Shown here piece by piece: positions 46,104 through 56,394 of a DNA stretch of 64,000 bases. The DNA is from Pseudomonas sp. FP2309 (GTDB taxonomy: Bacteria > Pseudomonadota > Gammaproteobacteria > Pseudomonadales > Pseudomonadaceae): contig NZ_CP117439.1 in NCBI RefSeq assembly GCF_030687575.1, positions 3,649,501-3,713,500 on the forward strand, read 5' to 3'. The translations under genes and the position numbers were made by a program. The first letter of the stretch is position 1, and each line of letters starts with the position of its first letter. The notes beneath the pieces were generated by a model. The model ran no database searches, was not told the origin of the DNA, and worked only from the letters and a program-made list of their open reading frames with translations.

Positions 46104-46937
46104 TCAGGCGCTCTGCCGTGCCGGTAAATGGCAGCCGGCCAGGAGCGCCAGCACGCCGTCAATCACCCGCGGGTCGGCCAGCACTTTCTGGTGCCCGCCC
46201 CTCTCCAGGCGCAGCAGGCGGCTGTCGGACCAGGCCTCGTGGATAGCCTGGGACGCCTTGACCGGAACGAAGGTATCGTCTTCGGCGTGCACGATCAGGC
46301 CGGGGATGTTCATCTGGTAATGGGCCACATCCAGGTGTTTGAGCGCCATCCCGAAGCTCAGCTCGACCTCCTGCATAAATGCCGAACGCGCACGCGCCGG
46401 CAAGCCGACCATCCTGGTAAAGCCGCGCAATACGTCGAGAAAACGCGACGGCGCTGCAATGCTCACCAACGCCTCGGTACGCAACCCCAATTGCACGGCC
46501 AGCATCGCGCTGGCACCGCCCATGGAATGGCCGATCACCGCGCGCAGCGGCGGCAACTCGGCGGTGGCCTCAAGCATGGCGCGGGCGAACAGCAGCACAT
46601 GCGCCTCACGCCCCGGCGAGCGGCCATGGGCGGGGCCGTCGAGGGCAATCACGCAGTAGCCGTTGTCGACCAGGGCCGTGATCAAGCTGGCGAACTGGGT
46701 CGGCCGCCCTTCCCAACCATGCATCAACAGCACCGCTGGGCCTTCACCCCAGCGCAACGCCGACAAACCAAAGCGCAACGTGATGCGCTCCGATTGCGCC
46801 AACAACGGCAATTCCCAATCACGCGGCGGCAGTTCGCGCGGCGTCATGAAGGTACGGCGCATCTTGCTGGCGACGGCTTGGGGAGCCAGGTGGCCGACGG
46901 TGCCGTTGAAACGACGAATCCACGTCAAAGCAGTCAT
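46104..46937 (-). CDS. Alpha/beta hydrolase
   Basis: A 277-residue alpha/beta hydrolase with nucleophile elbow VIGHSMGGASAML (about 131-143), oxyanion region LLMHGWEGRPTQF, Asp in VHAEDDTFVPV and His in RGGHQKVL. No signal peptide. It follows a TetR regulator by 15 bases in the same direction, and may be controlled by it. Substrate unknown. Confidence 0.83.
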   Translation of the reverse strand: MTALTWIRRFNGTVGHLAPQAVASKMRRTFMTPRELPPRDWELPLLAQSERITLRFGLSALRWGEGPAVLLMHGWEGRPTQFASLITALVDNGYCVIALDGPAHGRSPGREAHVLLFARAMLEATAELPPLRAVIGHSMGGASAMLAVQLGLRTEALVSIAAPSRFLDVLRGFTRMVGLPARARSAFMQEVELSFGMALKHLDVAHYQMNIPGLIVHAEDDTFVPVKASQAIHEAWSDSRLLRLERGGHQKVLADPRVIDGVLALLAGCHLPARQSA

Positions 46938-46952
46938 TACGCAAACCCTCCG

Positions 46953-47492
46953 TCAGCGCACCGCCGACTTGGCCGCACGTATCACGCGATCGGACAACTC
47001 GCCCGGGCCCAACGCCCGCGCCAATGTCAGCCCGCCCACCATCAAGGCCATGTCCGCCAGGGCCTTGTCGGTGTCTTCCGGGCTGCCGGCCAATTGTGCG
47101 GCCATCAACTCAACATGCTCGCTCAATACCTCGCGAAACGCGTCCGGCAAGCGCCCCATCTCGCCGACCGTGGCCGGTAACGGGCACGCCTGGGACGTGG
47201 AGTCACGGTGCTTGCGCGACAGGTAGAAAGCCGCCACCAGCGCACGGCGCTCCTCGTCGGGGAGCTGGGTGTCGATGTCGTCGATGGACGCGCGGCGCTG
47301 CGCAAGCAGTTGGCTGAACGCCTCGAGCATCAGCGCATCCTTGCTTTCAAAATGCGCGTAAAAACCACCGACTGTCAGCCCCGCAGCGCCCATGACTTCA
47401 CCGACACTCGGCTCGGCCGGGCCACGCTGAATCAACGCGGCGCTGGCGGCTTGCAAGATACGTTCGCGGGTTTGCGCTTTTTTATCGCTCAT
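46953..47492 (-). CDS. TetR-family regulator
   Basis: A 179-residue TetR/AcrR repressor. The start at 47492 is chosen from GGAGG immediately upstream and gives MSDKKAQTRERILQAASAAL. Helix-turn-helix at about 24-52 (PSVGEVMGAAGLTVGGFYAHF); the ligand-binding part has a hydrophobic C-terminus. Transcribed towards the alpha/beta hydrolase gene with 15 bases between, so it probably regulates that gene and itself. Confidence 0.85.
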   Translation of the reverse strand: MSDKKAQTRERILQAASAALIQRGPAEPSVGEVMGAAGLTVGGFYAHFESKDALMLEAFSQLLAQRRASIDDIDTQLPDEERRALVAAFYLSRKHRDSTSQACPLPATVGEMGRLPDAFREVLSEHVELMAAQLAGSPEDTDKALADMALMVGGLTLARALGPGELSDRVIRAAKSAVR

Positions 47493-47616
47493 AAAGCCTC
47501 CAAATCTCATGGACCGGATATTATTACCACAATAATATTTAGCAAGCGACCGTCACGACCATCTGTCAGAACGCAAGAAAGGAAATAAGGAGAGAATTGG
47601 CCGAACGCCAGACAAA

Positions 47617-47651
47617 CAAAAGGGCCATTCAATAATTGAATGACCCTTAAA
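47617..47651 (-). terminator. Terminator of the Glu/Ala tRNA block
   Basis: On the minus strand AGGG-T-CATTCAA / TTGAATG-G-CCCT with an internal mismatch, followed by TTTTGTTTG. It lies downstream of the last tRNA-Glu. Confidence 0.75.
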
Positions 47652-47673
47652 AATCCCGCAGAGCGGGTAATCG

Positions 47674-47749
47674 TGGCGTCCCCTAGGGGACTCGAACCCC
47701 TGTTACCGCCGTGAAAGGGCGGTGTCCTAGGCCACTAGACGAAGGGGAC
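47674..47749 (-). tRNA. tRNA-Glu (anticodon TTC), copy 1
   Basis: A 76-base tRNA with encoded CCA. Anticodon loop CTTTCAC with stem CCGCC/GGCGG; acceptor GTCCCCT pairs with AGGGGAC. Identical to copy 2. Confidence 0.96.
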
Positions 47750-47827
47750 ACAAACCTTCTATACAACTGACCGAGCTGAGATCGGTCGATTCAAGGATGG
47801 AGTGGCCAAAACCTTGAACCTGTAAAT

Positions 47828-47903
<76 letters not shown>

Positions 47904-47953
47904 GGATTTTTCGCCTCGCGGCGCAGCAGATCTTTCGGGCTGCTTGTTGAAAC

Positions 47954-48029
47954 TGGCGTCCCCTAGGGGACTCGAACCCCTGTTACCGCCGTGAAAGGGC
48001 GGTGTCCTAGGCCACTAGACGAAGGGGAC
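47954..48029 (-). tRNA. tRNA-Glu (anticodon TTC), copy 2
   Basis: Same 76-base sequence as copy 1; part of the second unit of a Glu-Ala tandem duplication. Confidence 0.96.
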
Positions 48030-48106
48030 AAAACCTTCTGTACAACTGATCAGCGCTGAGAACTGATCGATTCAAGGACGGTGTGGCCAGACCTTGAACC
48101 TGTAAT

Positions 48107-48182
<76 letters not shown>

Positions 48183-48283
48183 TCATCGGTGAGGACGGGG
48201 CGAATCTTAATGGCGGCTTGGAAGTGTGTCAAATTTATTTTCAACATTTTCCAAATTTTTTTGCCGGGATAACAATCACTTAC

Positions 48284-48315
48284 CGACGAAACCCCGGAAA
48301 ACCGGGGTTTCGTCG
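48284..48315 (-). terminator. Hairpin after gltX
   Basis: A perfect 14-base-pair stem CGACGAAACCCCGG/CCGGGGTTTCGTCG with an AAAA (TTTT on the minus strand) loop, 15 bases after the gltX stop. No clear T run follows. Confidence 0.65.
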
Positions 48316-48329
48316 CTGCAACAGCGTGC

Positions 48330-49811
48330 TTAAGCGATAGCGCCCAGCAGCTTTTCCCACTCTTTGTTTTCTTTCTTCGATACACCACCAAGCAAATCAA
48401 GGGCTTGGCGCAGGCGGAACCGGGTAAGGTCCGGACCGAGAATTTCCATTGCATCAAGCACCGACACCGAACTGGCCTGCCCGGTGATCGCGGCAAACAT
48501 CAGCGGCATGGCGTCGCGCAACTTCAGTTCCAGGGATTCAACCACCGACTGGATCGTCGCGGTGATCGCATCCTTCTCCCACTGACGCAGACTCTCGAGC
48601 TTCCACAGGATCAACTGCATCAGTTGGCGAACCTGATCACCCGAGAGCTTCTTGGACTCGAACAGCTTGGGATCCGGGTTCACGCCGCCAGCAAAGAAGA
48701 AACTTGCCAAGGGTGCGACCTGACTGAACGTCTCCACCCTGCCCTGCACCAGCGGCGCGATCTTCATCATGTACTCAGGGTTCAACGCCCACTGCTGCAC
48801 ACGGCTGGCAAACTCCTCCACAGGCAGGTCACGCAGCCACTGGCCGTTGAGCCACGACAGCTTCTCGATATCGAAGATCGGCCCGCCAAGGGACACGCGG
48901 GACAGGTCGAAATTGTCGACCATTTCCTGCAGCGAAAACTTCTCGCGCTCGTCCGGCATCGACCAGCCCATGCGGCCCAGGTAGTTGAGCATCGCCTCAG
49001 GCATAAAACCCATGCGCTCATAGAACGTCACCGAGGTCGGGTTCTTGCGCTTGGACAGCTTGCTCTTGTCCGGGTTACGCAGCAGCGGCATGTAGCACAA
49101 CTGCGGCTGTTCCCAGCCGAAATATTCGTAGAGCAGGATCAATTTCGGCGCCGACGGCAGCCATTCTTCACCCCGCAGCACATGGGTGATGCCCATCAGG
49201 TGGTCGTCGACCACGTTGGCCAGGAAGTACGTCGGCAAGCCGTCGGTCTTCATCAGCACTTGCATGTCCATGCGGTCCCACGGGATCTCGACGTCACCGC
49301 GCAGCATGTCCGGCACCACACACACGCCTTCGCTCGGCACCTTCATGCGGATCACGTGGGGCTCGCCGGCGGCCAGGCGCTGGGCCACTTCTTCCTTGGA
49401 CAACAGCAGCGCGCGGCCATCGTAGCGCGGGGTTTCGCCACGGGCCTGTTGCTCGGCGCGCATCTGGTCCAATTCTTCGGCAGTGCAGAAGCACGGGAAC
49501 GCATGGCCCATGTCGACCAGTTGCTGGGTGTATTGCTTGTAGATGTCGCTGCGCTCGCTCTGACGATACGGGCCATGCGGGCCGCCGACGTCCGGGCCTT
49601 CGGCCCAGGTGATGCCCAACCAGCGCAAGGCATCGAAAATCTGCTGCTCCGACTCACGAGTGGAACGCAGTTGGTCGGTGTCTTCGATCCGCAGGATGAA
49701 TTCACCGCCGTGCTGCTTGGCAAAGCAGTAGTTGAACAAGGCGATGTAGGCAGTGCCGACGTGGGGATCCCCAGTAGGCGATGGCGCAATGCGCGTGCGG
49801 ACGGTGGTCAT
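48330..49811 (-). CDS. gltX: Glutamyl-tRNA synthetase
   Basis: A 493-residue class I synthetase that charges tRNA-Glu. The HIGH-type motif appears as [19 protein letters not shown] (about 9-27) and the KMSKS-type motif as [14 protein letters not shown]. The C-terminal helical anticodon-binding domain is present to normal length. It lies just upstream of a block with two tRNA-Glu genes, which suits coordinated supply. Confidence 0.96.
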   Translation of the reverse strand: MTTVRTRIAPSPTGDPHVGTAYIALFNYCFAKQHGGEFILRIEDTDQLRSTRESEQQIFDALRWLGITWAEGPDVGGPHGPYRQSERSDIYKQYTQQLVDMGHAFPCFCTAEELDQMRAEQQARGETPRYDGRALLLSKEEVAQRLAAGEPHVIRMKVPSEGVCVVPDMLRGDVEIPWDRMDMQVLMKTDGLPTYFLANVVDDHLMGITHVLRGEEWLPSAPKLILLYEYFGWEQPQLCYMPLLRNPDKSKLSKRKNPTSVTFYERMGFMPEAMLNYLGRMGWSMPDEREKFSLQEMVDNFDLSRVSLGGPIFDIEKLSWLNGQWLRDLPVEEFASRVQQWALNPEYMMKIAPLVQGRVETFSQVAPLASFFFAGGVNPDPKLFESKKLSGDQVRQLMQLILWKLESLRQWEKDAITATIQSVVESLELKLRDAMPLMFAAITGQASSVSVLDAMEILGPDLTRFRLRQALDLLGGVSKKENKEWEKLLGAIA

Positions 49812-49887
49812 GGCAGGTCTCGAATGGGCGATAGAACTGAAAATTGAAACAAGGGGCGAATGTTAACACCAGCGTGGGGGCTTCTGG

Positions 49888-49922
49888 CAGACCGAGGTGC
49901 TCGCGAAGAGGCGAGCACCCTC
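49888..49922 (-). terminator. Hairpin downstream of uvrB
   Basis: GGTGCTCGC and GCGAGCACC arms (about 49892-49919) form a stem a few bases after the uvrB stop in its direction of transcription. No strong T run; it may be a REP-like element. Confidence 0.5.
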
Positions 49923-49930
49923 ACCGTCAC

Positions 49931-51946
49931 TCAAACGGTTAACAAGCGCTCACGCAACTTACCAATCTCATCGCGCGTCTGCGCCGCCGCCTCGAACTCC
50001 AGGTCTCGCGCCAGCTGGTACATCTTCTCTTCCAACTGACGGATACGCTTGGTGATCTCACTCGGCGAGCGCAGTTCGTTCTCGTACTTGGCGCTTTCCT
50101 CGGCGGCCTTGGCCATGCCCTTGCGCTTCTTGCTGCGCGAGCCAGGTACGGTGGCGCCTTCCATAATGTCGGCAACGTCCTTGAATACCCCTTTGGGAGT
50201 GATGCCGTTTTCCAGGTTGAATGCGATCTGCTTGTCGCGCCGACGCTGGGTCTCGCCAATCGCCCGCTCCATGGAGCCGGTGATGCGGTCGGCGTACAGA
50301 ATCGCCCGCCCGTTGAGGTTGCGCGCGGCACGGCCGATGGTCTGGATCAGCGAACGCTCGGAGCGCAGGAAGCCCTCCTTGTCGGCATCGAGGATCGCCA
50401 CCAGCGAGACTTCCGGCATGTCGAGACCCTCACGCAGCAGGTTGATCCCCACCAGCACATCAAAGGTGCCCAGGCGCAGGTCGCGGATGATCTCCACGCG
50501 CTCGACGGTGTCGATATCCGAGTGCAGGTAGCGCACGCGCACGCCATGGTCGGCGAGGTAGTCGGTCAGGTCTTCGGACATGCGCTTGGTCAGCGTGGTG
50601 ACCAGCACCCGCTCTTCCAGGGCCACGCGCTTATTGATCTCCGACAGCAGGTCGTCGACCTGGGTCAGCGCCGGACGGATCTCTATCTCAGGGTCCACCA
50701 AGCCGGTCGGGCGCACCAGTTGCTCGATCACCCGGCCGGCGTGTTCGGCCTCATAGTTGCCCGGTGTGGCCGAAACGAAGATGGTCTGCGGGCTGATGGC
50801 TTCCCATTCATCGAAACGCATCGGCCGGTTATCCAGCGCCGAGGGCAGACGGAAGCCGTATTCCACCAGGGTTTCCTTGCGCGAGCGGTCACCCTTATAC
50901 ATCGCACCCACTTGCGGCACGCTCACGTGGGATTCGTCGATCACCAGCAGCGCGTCGTCCGGCAGGTAGTCGTAAAGCGTCGGCGGCGGCGCGCCCGAAT
51001 CGCGACCCGAGAGGTAGCGCGAGTAGTTTTCGATGCCGTTGCAGTAGCCCAGTTCGAGGATCATCTCCAGGTCAAAGCGGGTACGCTGCTCCAGGCGCTG
51101 GGCCTCCACCAATTTGTTGTTGGCGCGCAGGTATTCCAGGCGCTCGGCCAACTCGACCTTGATGCCCTCGATCGCGCCCATCAGGGTTTCACGGGGGGTC
51201 ACGTAGTGACTCTTGGGGTAAAAGGTGAAGCGCGGCAGTTTGCGGATCACCTCGCCAGTCAACGGGTCGAAGGCCGACAGGCTCTCGACTTCATCGTCAA
51301 ACAGCTCGATGCGGATCGCTTCCAGGTCGGATTCGGCCGGGTAAATGTCGATCACATCGCCGCGCACACGGAAGGTGGCGCGGGCAAAGTCCATGTCGTT
51401 GCGGGTGTATTGCAGGCTGGTCAGACGGCGCAGCAGTTCGCGCTGGTCGAGTTTGTCGCCACGGTCGACGTGCAGCACCATCTTCAAATAGGTTTCCGGG
51501 CTGCCCAGGCCGTAGATGCACGACACCGTGGTGACGATGATCGCGTCTTTGCGCTCGAGCAACGCCTTGGTCGCCGACAGCCGCATCTGCTCGATATGGT
51601 CGTTGATCGAGGCGTCCTTCTCGATAAAGGTATCGGAGGACGGCACATAGGCTTCGGGCTGGTAGTAGTCGTAGTAGGAGACGAAGTACTCCACCGCGTT
51701 GTTGGGGAAGAACGCCTTGAACTCGCCGTACAACTGCGCGGCGAGGGTCTTGTTCGGTGCCAGCACCAGGGTCGGGCGGTTAATCTGCGCGATCACGTTG
51801 GCGATGCTGAAGGTCTTGCCTGAACCGGTCACCCCAAGCAGCGTCTGGTGCGCCAGCCCGGCTTCGATGCCTTCGACCATCTGGCGAATGGCTTCCGGTT
51901 GATCGCCGGCGGGTTCAAAACGGGTGACGAGTTGGAAATCCGACAT
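49931..51946 (-). CDS. uvrB: Excinuclease ABC subunit B
   Basis: A 671-residue nucleotide excision repair helicase that verifies damage after UvrA and recruits UvrC. Walker A is [14 protein letters not shown] (about 39-52). The damage-inserting beta-hairpin region is [25 protein letters not shown]; helicase motif VI is QTIGRAARN. The C-terminal UVR coiled-coil that binds UvrC (about 630-665) is present. No LexA box is seen in its upstream region. Confidence 0.97.
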   Translation of the reverse strand: MSDFQLVTRFEPAGDQPEAIRQMVEGIEAGLAHQTLLGVTGSGKTFSIANVIAQINRPTLVLAPNKTLAAQLYGEFKAFFPNNAVEYFVSYYDYYQPEAYVPSSDTFIEKDASINDHIEQMRLSATKALLERKDAIIVTTVSCIYGLGSPETYLKMVLHVDRGDKLDQRELLRRLTSLQYTRNDMDFARATFRVRGDVIDIYPAESDLEAIRIELFDDEVESLSAFDPLTGEVIRKLPRFTFYPKSHYVTPRETLMGAIEGIKVELAERLEYLRANNKLVEAQRLEQRTRFDLEMILELGYCNGIENYSRYLSGRDSGAPPPTLYDYLPDDALLVIDESHVSVPQVGAMYKGDRSRKETLVEYGFRLPSALDNRPMRFDEWEAISPQTIFVSATPGNYEAEHAGRVIEQLVRPTGLVDPEIEIRPALTQVDDLLSEINKRVALEERVLVTTLTKRMSEDLTDYLADHGVRVRYLHSDIDTVERVEIIRDLRLGTFDVLVGINLLREGLDMPEVSLVAILDADKEGFLRSERSLIQTIGRAARNLNGRAILYADRITGSMERAIGETQRRRDKQIAFNLENGITPKGVFKDVADIMEGATVPGSRSKKRKGMAKAAEESAKYENELRSPSEITKRIRQLEEKMYQLARDLEFEAAAQTRDEIGKLRERLLTV

Positions 51947-52289
51947 AACGTACCTCGTGAAGTCACCCCGGACTCGAAACCGCCAGGGACGAAATAGCTC
52001 AGCAACCCACGAATAGTCATCGCAGGTTGCAGGAAAAAACCATGATAGCTTTAGAAGTGGTGACGGATGTGACGGGTTTCAAGGCAATCGTCCTACCAGC
52101 CGTCCCGTAGCCAGGTTGCAATAAGACTAACGGTCGGCAAATAAACCGAAAAACTTGGCCGAAAAGCCGTTTAGCCTGTCGCCCTCAGCGGTGATGGCCT
52201 CTATACTAGCTCCCCGTTTGTGCACCGCTCTAGTGCATTCGGCTGGAGCGCGACACGTCCCTCCCCTCCCCCATAGAGCTGCCGCAAAA

Positions 52290-53486
52290 ATGAGCCTGTT
52301 CTCCGCTGTCGAAATGGCACCACGCGATCCTATCCTGGGCCTCAACGAAGCATTCAACGCCGACACACGAACCACCAAGGTCAACCTTGGCGTCGGCGTT
52401 TATTGCGACGAGGAGGGGAAGATTCCACTCTTGCGTGCCGTTGCCGAAGCGGAAGCCATTCGTGTGGCCCAACACGCCGCCCGTGGCTACTTGCCGATCG
52501 ATGGCATCGCCGCCTACGACAAGGCCGTGCAAACCCTGCTGTTCGGTACCGAATCGCCGCTGCTCAATGCCGGCCGCGTCGTCACCGTACAAGCCGTCGG
52601 CGGCACTGGCGCCCTGAAGCTCGGCGCTGACTTCCTCAAGCAACTGCTGCCGAACGCCGTCGTCGCCATCAGCGACCCAAGCTGGGAAAACCACCGCGCG
52701 CTGTTCGAAACCGCCGGTTTCCCGGTGCAGAACTACCGCTACTACGACGCGGCCACCCACGACGTGAACCGTGCCGGCCTGCTCGAAGACCTCAAAGCCC
52801 TGCCACCCCAGTCCATCGTGGTCCTGCACGCCTGCTGCCACAACCCGACCGGCGTCGACCTGAGCCCGGCCGACTGGCAAAACGTGCTGGACGTGGTCAA
52901 GGCCAACAATCTGGTGCCGTTCCTCGACATGGCTTACCAGGGCTTCGGCGACGGCATCCACGAAGACGCTGCGGCTGTGCGTCTGTTCGCTGAGTCCGGT
53001 CTGACCTTCTTCGTTTCCAGTTCGTTCTCCAAATCGTTCTCGCTGTACGGCGAGCGCGTGGGCGCGCTGTCGATCGTGGGCGACTCCAAGGAAGAAAGCG
53101 CGCGCATCCTGTCCCAGGTCAAGCGTGTGATCCGCACCAACTATTCCAACCCGCCGACCCATGGCGCAGCGATTGTGGCCGCGGTGCTCAACAACCCCGA
53201 GCTGCGCGCCCAGTGGGAAGCCGAACTGGCCGAGATGCGCCTGCGCATCCGTGGCATGCGCGAGCAGATGGTCGCCGCACTGGCCAAGGCCGCTCCAGGC
53301 CACGACTTCAGCTTCGTCGGCCGCCAGCGTGGGATGTTCTCCTACTCCGGCCTGACCGTTGAGCAAGTCACCCGCTTGCGCACCGAGTTCGGCATCTACG
53401 CGCTGGATACCGGGCGTATCTGTGTGGCGGCGCTGAACCAGTCGAACATTGACGCGGTAACAAAGGCAATCGTTCAGGTTCTATAA
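52290..53486 (+). CDS. Aspartate/aromatic amino acid aminotransferase
   Basis: A 398-residue PLP class I aminotransferase. The start at 52290 gives MSLFSAVEMAPRDPILGL, the family N-terminus, so the longer frame from 52155 is rejected. The PLP lysine is in SSSFSKSFSLYGERVG; HACCHNPTGVDL and the Arg near the C-terminus complete the active site. It resembles TyrB/PhhC/AspC; a broad role with aromatic acids and aspartate is likely. It is divergent from uvrB and has its own terminator at 53505. A possible -10 (TATACT) lies near 52201. Confidence 0.92.
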   Translation: MSLFSAVEMAPRDPILGLNEAFNADTRTTKVNLGVGVYCDEEGKIPLLRAVAEAEAIRVAQHAARGYLPIDGIAAYDKAVQTLLFGTESPLLNAGRVVTVQAVGGTGALKLGADFLKQLLPNAVVAISDPSWENHRALFETAGFPVQNYRYYDAATHDVNRAGLLEDLKALPPQSIVVLHACCHNPTGVDLSPADWQNVLDVVKANNLVPFLDMAYQGFGDGIHEDAAAVRLFAESGLTFFVSSSFSKSFSLYGERVGALSIVGDSKEESARILSQVKRVIRTNYSNPPTHGAAIVAAVLNNPELRAQWEAELAEMRLRIRGMREQMVAALAKAAPGHDFSFVGRQRGMFSYSGLTVEQVTRLRTEFGIYALDTGRICVAALNQSNIDAVTKAIVQVL

Positions 53487-53504
53487 CCCTGACGGCGCTA
53501 TACG

Positions 53505-53529
53505 AAGGGAAGCCGCGGCTTCCCTTTTT
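53505..53529 (+). terminator. Terminator of the aminotransferase gene
   Basis: The perfect palindrome AAGGGAAGCCG/CGGCTTCCCTT (53505-53526) is followed by TTT, 18 bases after the stop. Confidence 0.88.
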
Positions 53530-53596
53530 AATGCCTGTCGGAAAACACCCTGCTCCCCTAGACTGACCCTGATCGCCCCTTTGCTGTGAGAGCCCT

Positions 53597-53806
53597 ATGA
53601 GAAACGACGACCTGGACCTGCGCGCCGACCGCGACGAACTGCACGACTACACCCCACGCGCCCCGCAAGCCAAACGCCAGAAAAGCCTGGTGCTGCAAGT
53701 GGCCCTGGGGGTCTTTCTCGGCGGATTGGCCTTATGGCTGGTGCAACTGGGCGCGACGGCAATCATGGCGAAGCTGGCCATGGGCACCTTCCAGTTCGGC
53801 GGCTGA
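53597..53806 (+). CDS. Small single-pass membrane protein
   Basis: A 69-residue protein. The N-terminal half is highly charged (RNDDLDLRADRDELHDYTPRAPQAKRQKS) and followed by one membrane helix (about 31-58, LVLQVALGVFLGGLALWLVQLGATAI). The charge pattern suggests that the N-terminus faces the cytoplasm. No family recognised; conserved small Pseudomonas proteins of this shape are common. Promoter-like sequence and spacing after the preceding terminator suggest its own transcript. Confidence 0.6.
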   Translation: MRNDDLDLRADRDELHDYTPRAPQAKRQKSLVLQVALGVFLGGLALWLVQLGATAIMAKLAMGTFQFGG

Positions 53807-53818
53807 TAAACAAAAAAA

Positions 53819-53848
53819 GTGGGAGATGGCTTGCCTACTCCCGCCTTC
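53819..53848. repeat. REP-like palindrome
   Basis: GTGGGAGATGGCTTGCCTACTCCCGCC-type sequence between two convergent genes, a degenerate Pseudomonas REP element with GGGAG...CTCCC arms. Confidence 0.5.
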
Positions 53849-53851
53849 GAT

Positions 53852-54736
53852 TCACGCCGCTACCAGCCCGCGCGCCTCCAATAACTTCACAAAGCTGTTC
53901 AAACTCTGCGACACCGTGCCGCGCCGCCAGATCAACCAGGTATTCAACAGGCGAAAGCTGTCGGCCAACGGCCATACACTCACCGCAGCCGACCCCGGCA
54001 TGCTTTCCAACATACTGCGCGGCATCAGTGCCAGGCCGGCACCGGCGCTGACGCACGCGAGCATGCCGTGGTACGACTCGATCTCGAAGATCTTGCCCGG
54101 CACCGCGCCGTCCTGCGCAAACCAGCGCTCGAAGTGGTGCCGGTAAGAGCAGTTGGAACGGAACGTGTAAATGTTCTCGCCGTTGACCTCCCTGCCCCGC
54201 GTGATCGGCGCATGATGCAGCGGCGCAATCACCACCATCTCTTCCTCGAACACCGCCACGCCCTCCAGCGTCGAGTGCAACACCGGGCCGTCGACAAACG
54301 CCGCCGTCAACCGCCCCGACAACACGCCTTCGATCATCGTGCCCGAAGGCCCCGTGCTCAGGTCCAGCTCGACCTTGGTGTGCTTCTGGTTATACGCCGC
54401 CAACAACGCCGGAATGCGCACCGCCGCCGTGCTCTCAAGTGACCCCAGCGCAAACGCGCCTTGGGGCTCCTCCCCCGCCACCGTGGCGCGGGCCTCTTGC
54501 ACCAGGTCGAGGATACGCCGCGCATAGCCGAGGAAATTCCACCCGGCCGGCGACAGGCGCAGACGACTCTTCTCGCGGATAAACAACGCCACGCCCAGGT
54601 CCTGCTCCAGTTGCTTGATGCGTGTGGTCAGGTTCGACGGCACACGATGAATCAACTGCGCGGCGGCGCTGATACTGCCTTGCTCGGCAACGGCCTTGAA
54701 GATTTCCAGCTGCACCAGATCCAAGTCATTCTCCAA
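53852..54736 (-). CDS. LysR-family regulator, divergent from sad
   Basis: A 294-residue LysR regulator (PtrR/YneJ type). N-terminal DNA-binding domain ([43 protein letters not shown]); effector domain about 90-290. It is divergent from the succinate-semialdehyde dehydrogenase gene with about 90 bases between. The same pairing (yneJ-yneI/sad) occurs in E. coli, where the regulator controls the dehydrogenase. The AT-rich shared gap contains TGAAT...ATTCA-type symmetry. Confidence 0.87.
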   Translation of the reverse strand: MENDLDLVQLEIFKAVAEQGSISAAAQLIHRVPSNLTTRIKQLEQDLGVALFIREKSRLRLSPAGWNFLGYARRILDLVQEARATVAGEEPQGAFALGSLESTAAVRIPALLAAYNQKHTKVELDLSTGPSGTMIEGVLSGRLTAAFVDGPVLHSTLEGVAVFEEEMVVIAPLHHAPITRGREVNGENIYTFRSNCSYRHHFERWFAQDGAVPGKIFEIESYHGMLACVSAGAGLALMPRSMLESMPGSAAVSVWPLADSFRLLNTWLIWRRGTVSQSLNSFVKLLEARGLVAA

Positions 54737-54828
54737 TCGTGAATGTATTGCTTAATATTATTCAGTTTCCAGAAAAGAGCCAGCGCCTTACGCTGACCAC
54801 CATCCCAACGCACACGCAGGACGGTGCC

Positions 54829-56220
54829 ATGAACGCTATTTCCCCTCAGACCCACGCCCTGTCGATCAACCCCGCCAACGGCGAAACGGTCGGCAGCTAT
54901 CCGTATGAAACCGCGTCGCAGCTCAACGCCGCGCTCGAGCGTGCCACCGCAGCCTTCCGCACCTGGCGCCGCCAGCCGGTCAGCGGACGCGCCGAGCGGT
55001 TACTGGCCCTGGCCGCTGCCCTGCGCGAACAAGCGGAGGAGATGGCACAGATGATCACCCTGGAAATGGGCAAGCCCATTGCCCAGGCCCGTGCCGAAAT
55101 CGAAAAGTGCGCGCAACTGAGCGAGTGGTACGCCGCCCAAGGCCCGGCCATGCTCGCCCCGGAACCGACCCTGGTGGACAACGGCACCGCGCACATCGAA
55201 TACCGCCCACTGGGTCCGATCCTCGCCGTAATGCCGTGGAACTTCCCGGTCTGGCAAGTCCTGCGCGGCGCAGTGCCGACCTTGCTGGCCGGCAACACCT
55301 ACGTGCTCAAACACGCACCGAACGTGATGGGCAGCGCGTACCTGATCAGGCAAGCCTTCCAGAAAGCCGGTTTTATCGAAGGCCTGTTTGAAGTGATCAA
55401 CGTGACCACCGAGGGTGTGTCCAGCGCCATCGCCGACCCACGGATCGCCGCCGTCACCCTCACCGGCAGTGTGCGTGCCGGCATCGCCATCGGCTCCCAG
55501 GCGGGCGCGGCGCTGAAAAAATGCGTGCTGGAACTGGGCGGCTCCGACCCGTTCATCGTGCTCAACGATGCCGACCTCGACGCCGCCGTACAGGCCGCGC
55601 TGATTGGCCGCTTCCAAAACAGCGGCCAAGTTTGCGCCGCCGCCAAGCGCCTGATCATTGAGGCCGGTGTGGTCGAAGCCTTCACCGCCAAATTCGTCGA
55701 GGCCAGCCGCGCCATGGTGATGGGCGACCCGACCTCAGCCGACACCTACGTCGGCCCGATGGCCCGCTTCGACCTGCGGGACGAGTTGCACGGCCAGGTC
55801 CAGGCCACTCTGCAAGAAGGCGCCACATTGTTATTGGGCGGCAATAAAGTCGCAGGGGCCGGTAACTATTACGAACCGACCGTACTGGCAGACGTCACCG
55901 ACCGGATGACCTCGTTCAAACAGGAGCTGTTCGGGCCGGTGGCCTCGATCATCACCGCCCGCGACGCTGACCACGCGGTGGCGCTGGCCAACGACAGCGA
56001 GTTCGGCCTCACCGCCAGCATCTTCACCGCCGATGCGGCAAAAGCCCGGCATATCGCCGATCAACTGGAAACCGGCGGGATCTTCGTCAACGCCTTCAGC
56101 GTCTCTGACCCACGGGTGGCGTTTGGTGGCGTGAAGAAGAGCGGCTTCGGCCGCGAGCTGTCGCACTTTGGTGTGCGCGAGTTCTGCAACGCGCAGACCG
56201 TGTGGCTGGACCGCAAATAA
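54829..56220 (+). CDS. sad: Succinate-semialdehyde dehydrogenase (Sad/YneI type)
   Basis: A 463-residue aldehyde dehydrogenase. ATG 54829 is chosen over the upstream frame because it matches family length. The catalytic Cys is in NSGQVCAAAKRLI and the general-base Glu in VLELGGSDPFI. NAD-binding TLTGSVRAGIAIGSQAG is present. Sad oxidises succinate semialdehyde to succinate, feeding GABA or putrescine carbon into the TCA cycle. The divergent LysR gene is a likely regulator. The enzyme could accept other small aldehydes. Confidence 0.87.
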   Translation: MNAISPQTHALSINPANGETVGSYPYETASQLNAALERATAAFRTWRRQPVSGRAERLLALAAALREQAEEMAQMITLEMGKPIAQARAEIEKCAQLSEWYAAQGPAMLAPEPTLVDNGTAHIEYRPLGPILAVMPWNFPVWQVLRGAVPTLLAGNTYVLKHAPNVMGSAYLIRQAFQKAGFIEGLFEVINVTTEGVSSAIADPRIAAVTLTGSVRAGIAIGSQAGAALKKCVLELGGSDPFIVLNDADLDAAVQAALIGRFQNSGQVCAAAKRLIIEAGVVEAFTAKFVEASRAMVMGDPTSADTYVGPMARFDLRDELHGQVQATLQEGATLLLGGNKVAGAGNYYEPTVLADVTDRMTSFKQELFGPVASIITARDADHAVALANDSEFGLTASIFTADAAKARHIADQLETGGIFVNAFSVSDPRVAFGGVKKSGFGRELSHFGVREFCNAQTVWLDRK

Positions 56221-56237
56221 AACAGGCAACACCCGTC

Positions 56238-56266
56238 AACTGTGGGAGCGGGCTTGCTCCCACCTT
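56238..56266. repeat. REP-type palindrome
   Basis: CTGTGGGAGCGGGCTTGCTCCCACC has GGGAGC/GCTCCC arms and matches the common short REP of P. fluorescens genomes. It follows the sad stop. Confidence 0.65.
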
Positions 56267-56394
56267 TGACCTGCGGTGCTTTTTCGACCAATCGACCGTC
56301 ACTTCCCCCACTGCTTTTGCAGCATGCCCTTACTTGCTTCCAGCAGTTGCTCGCGCAGTAAGCCAGTCGCATGCCCGACAGGAAAGCAGCTGCG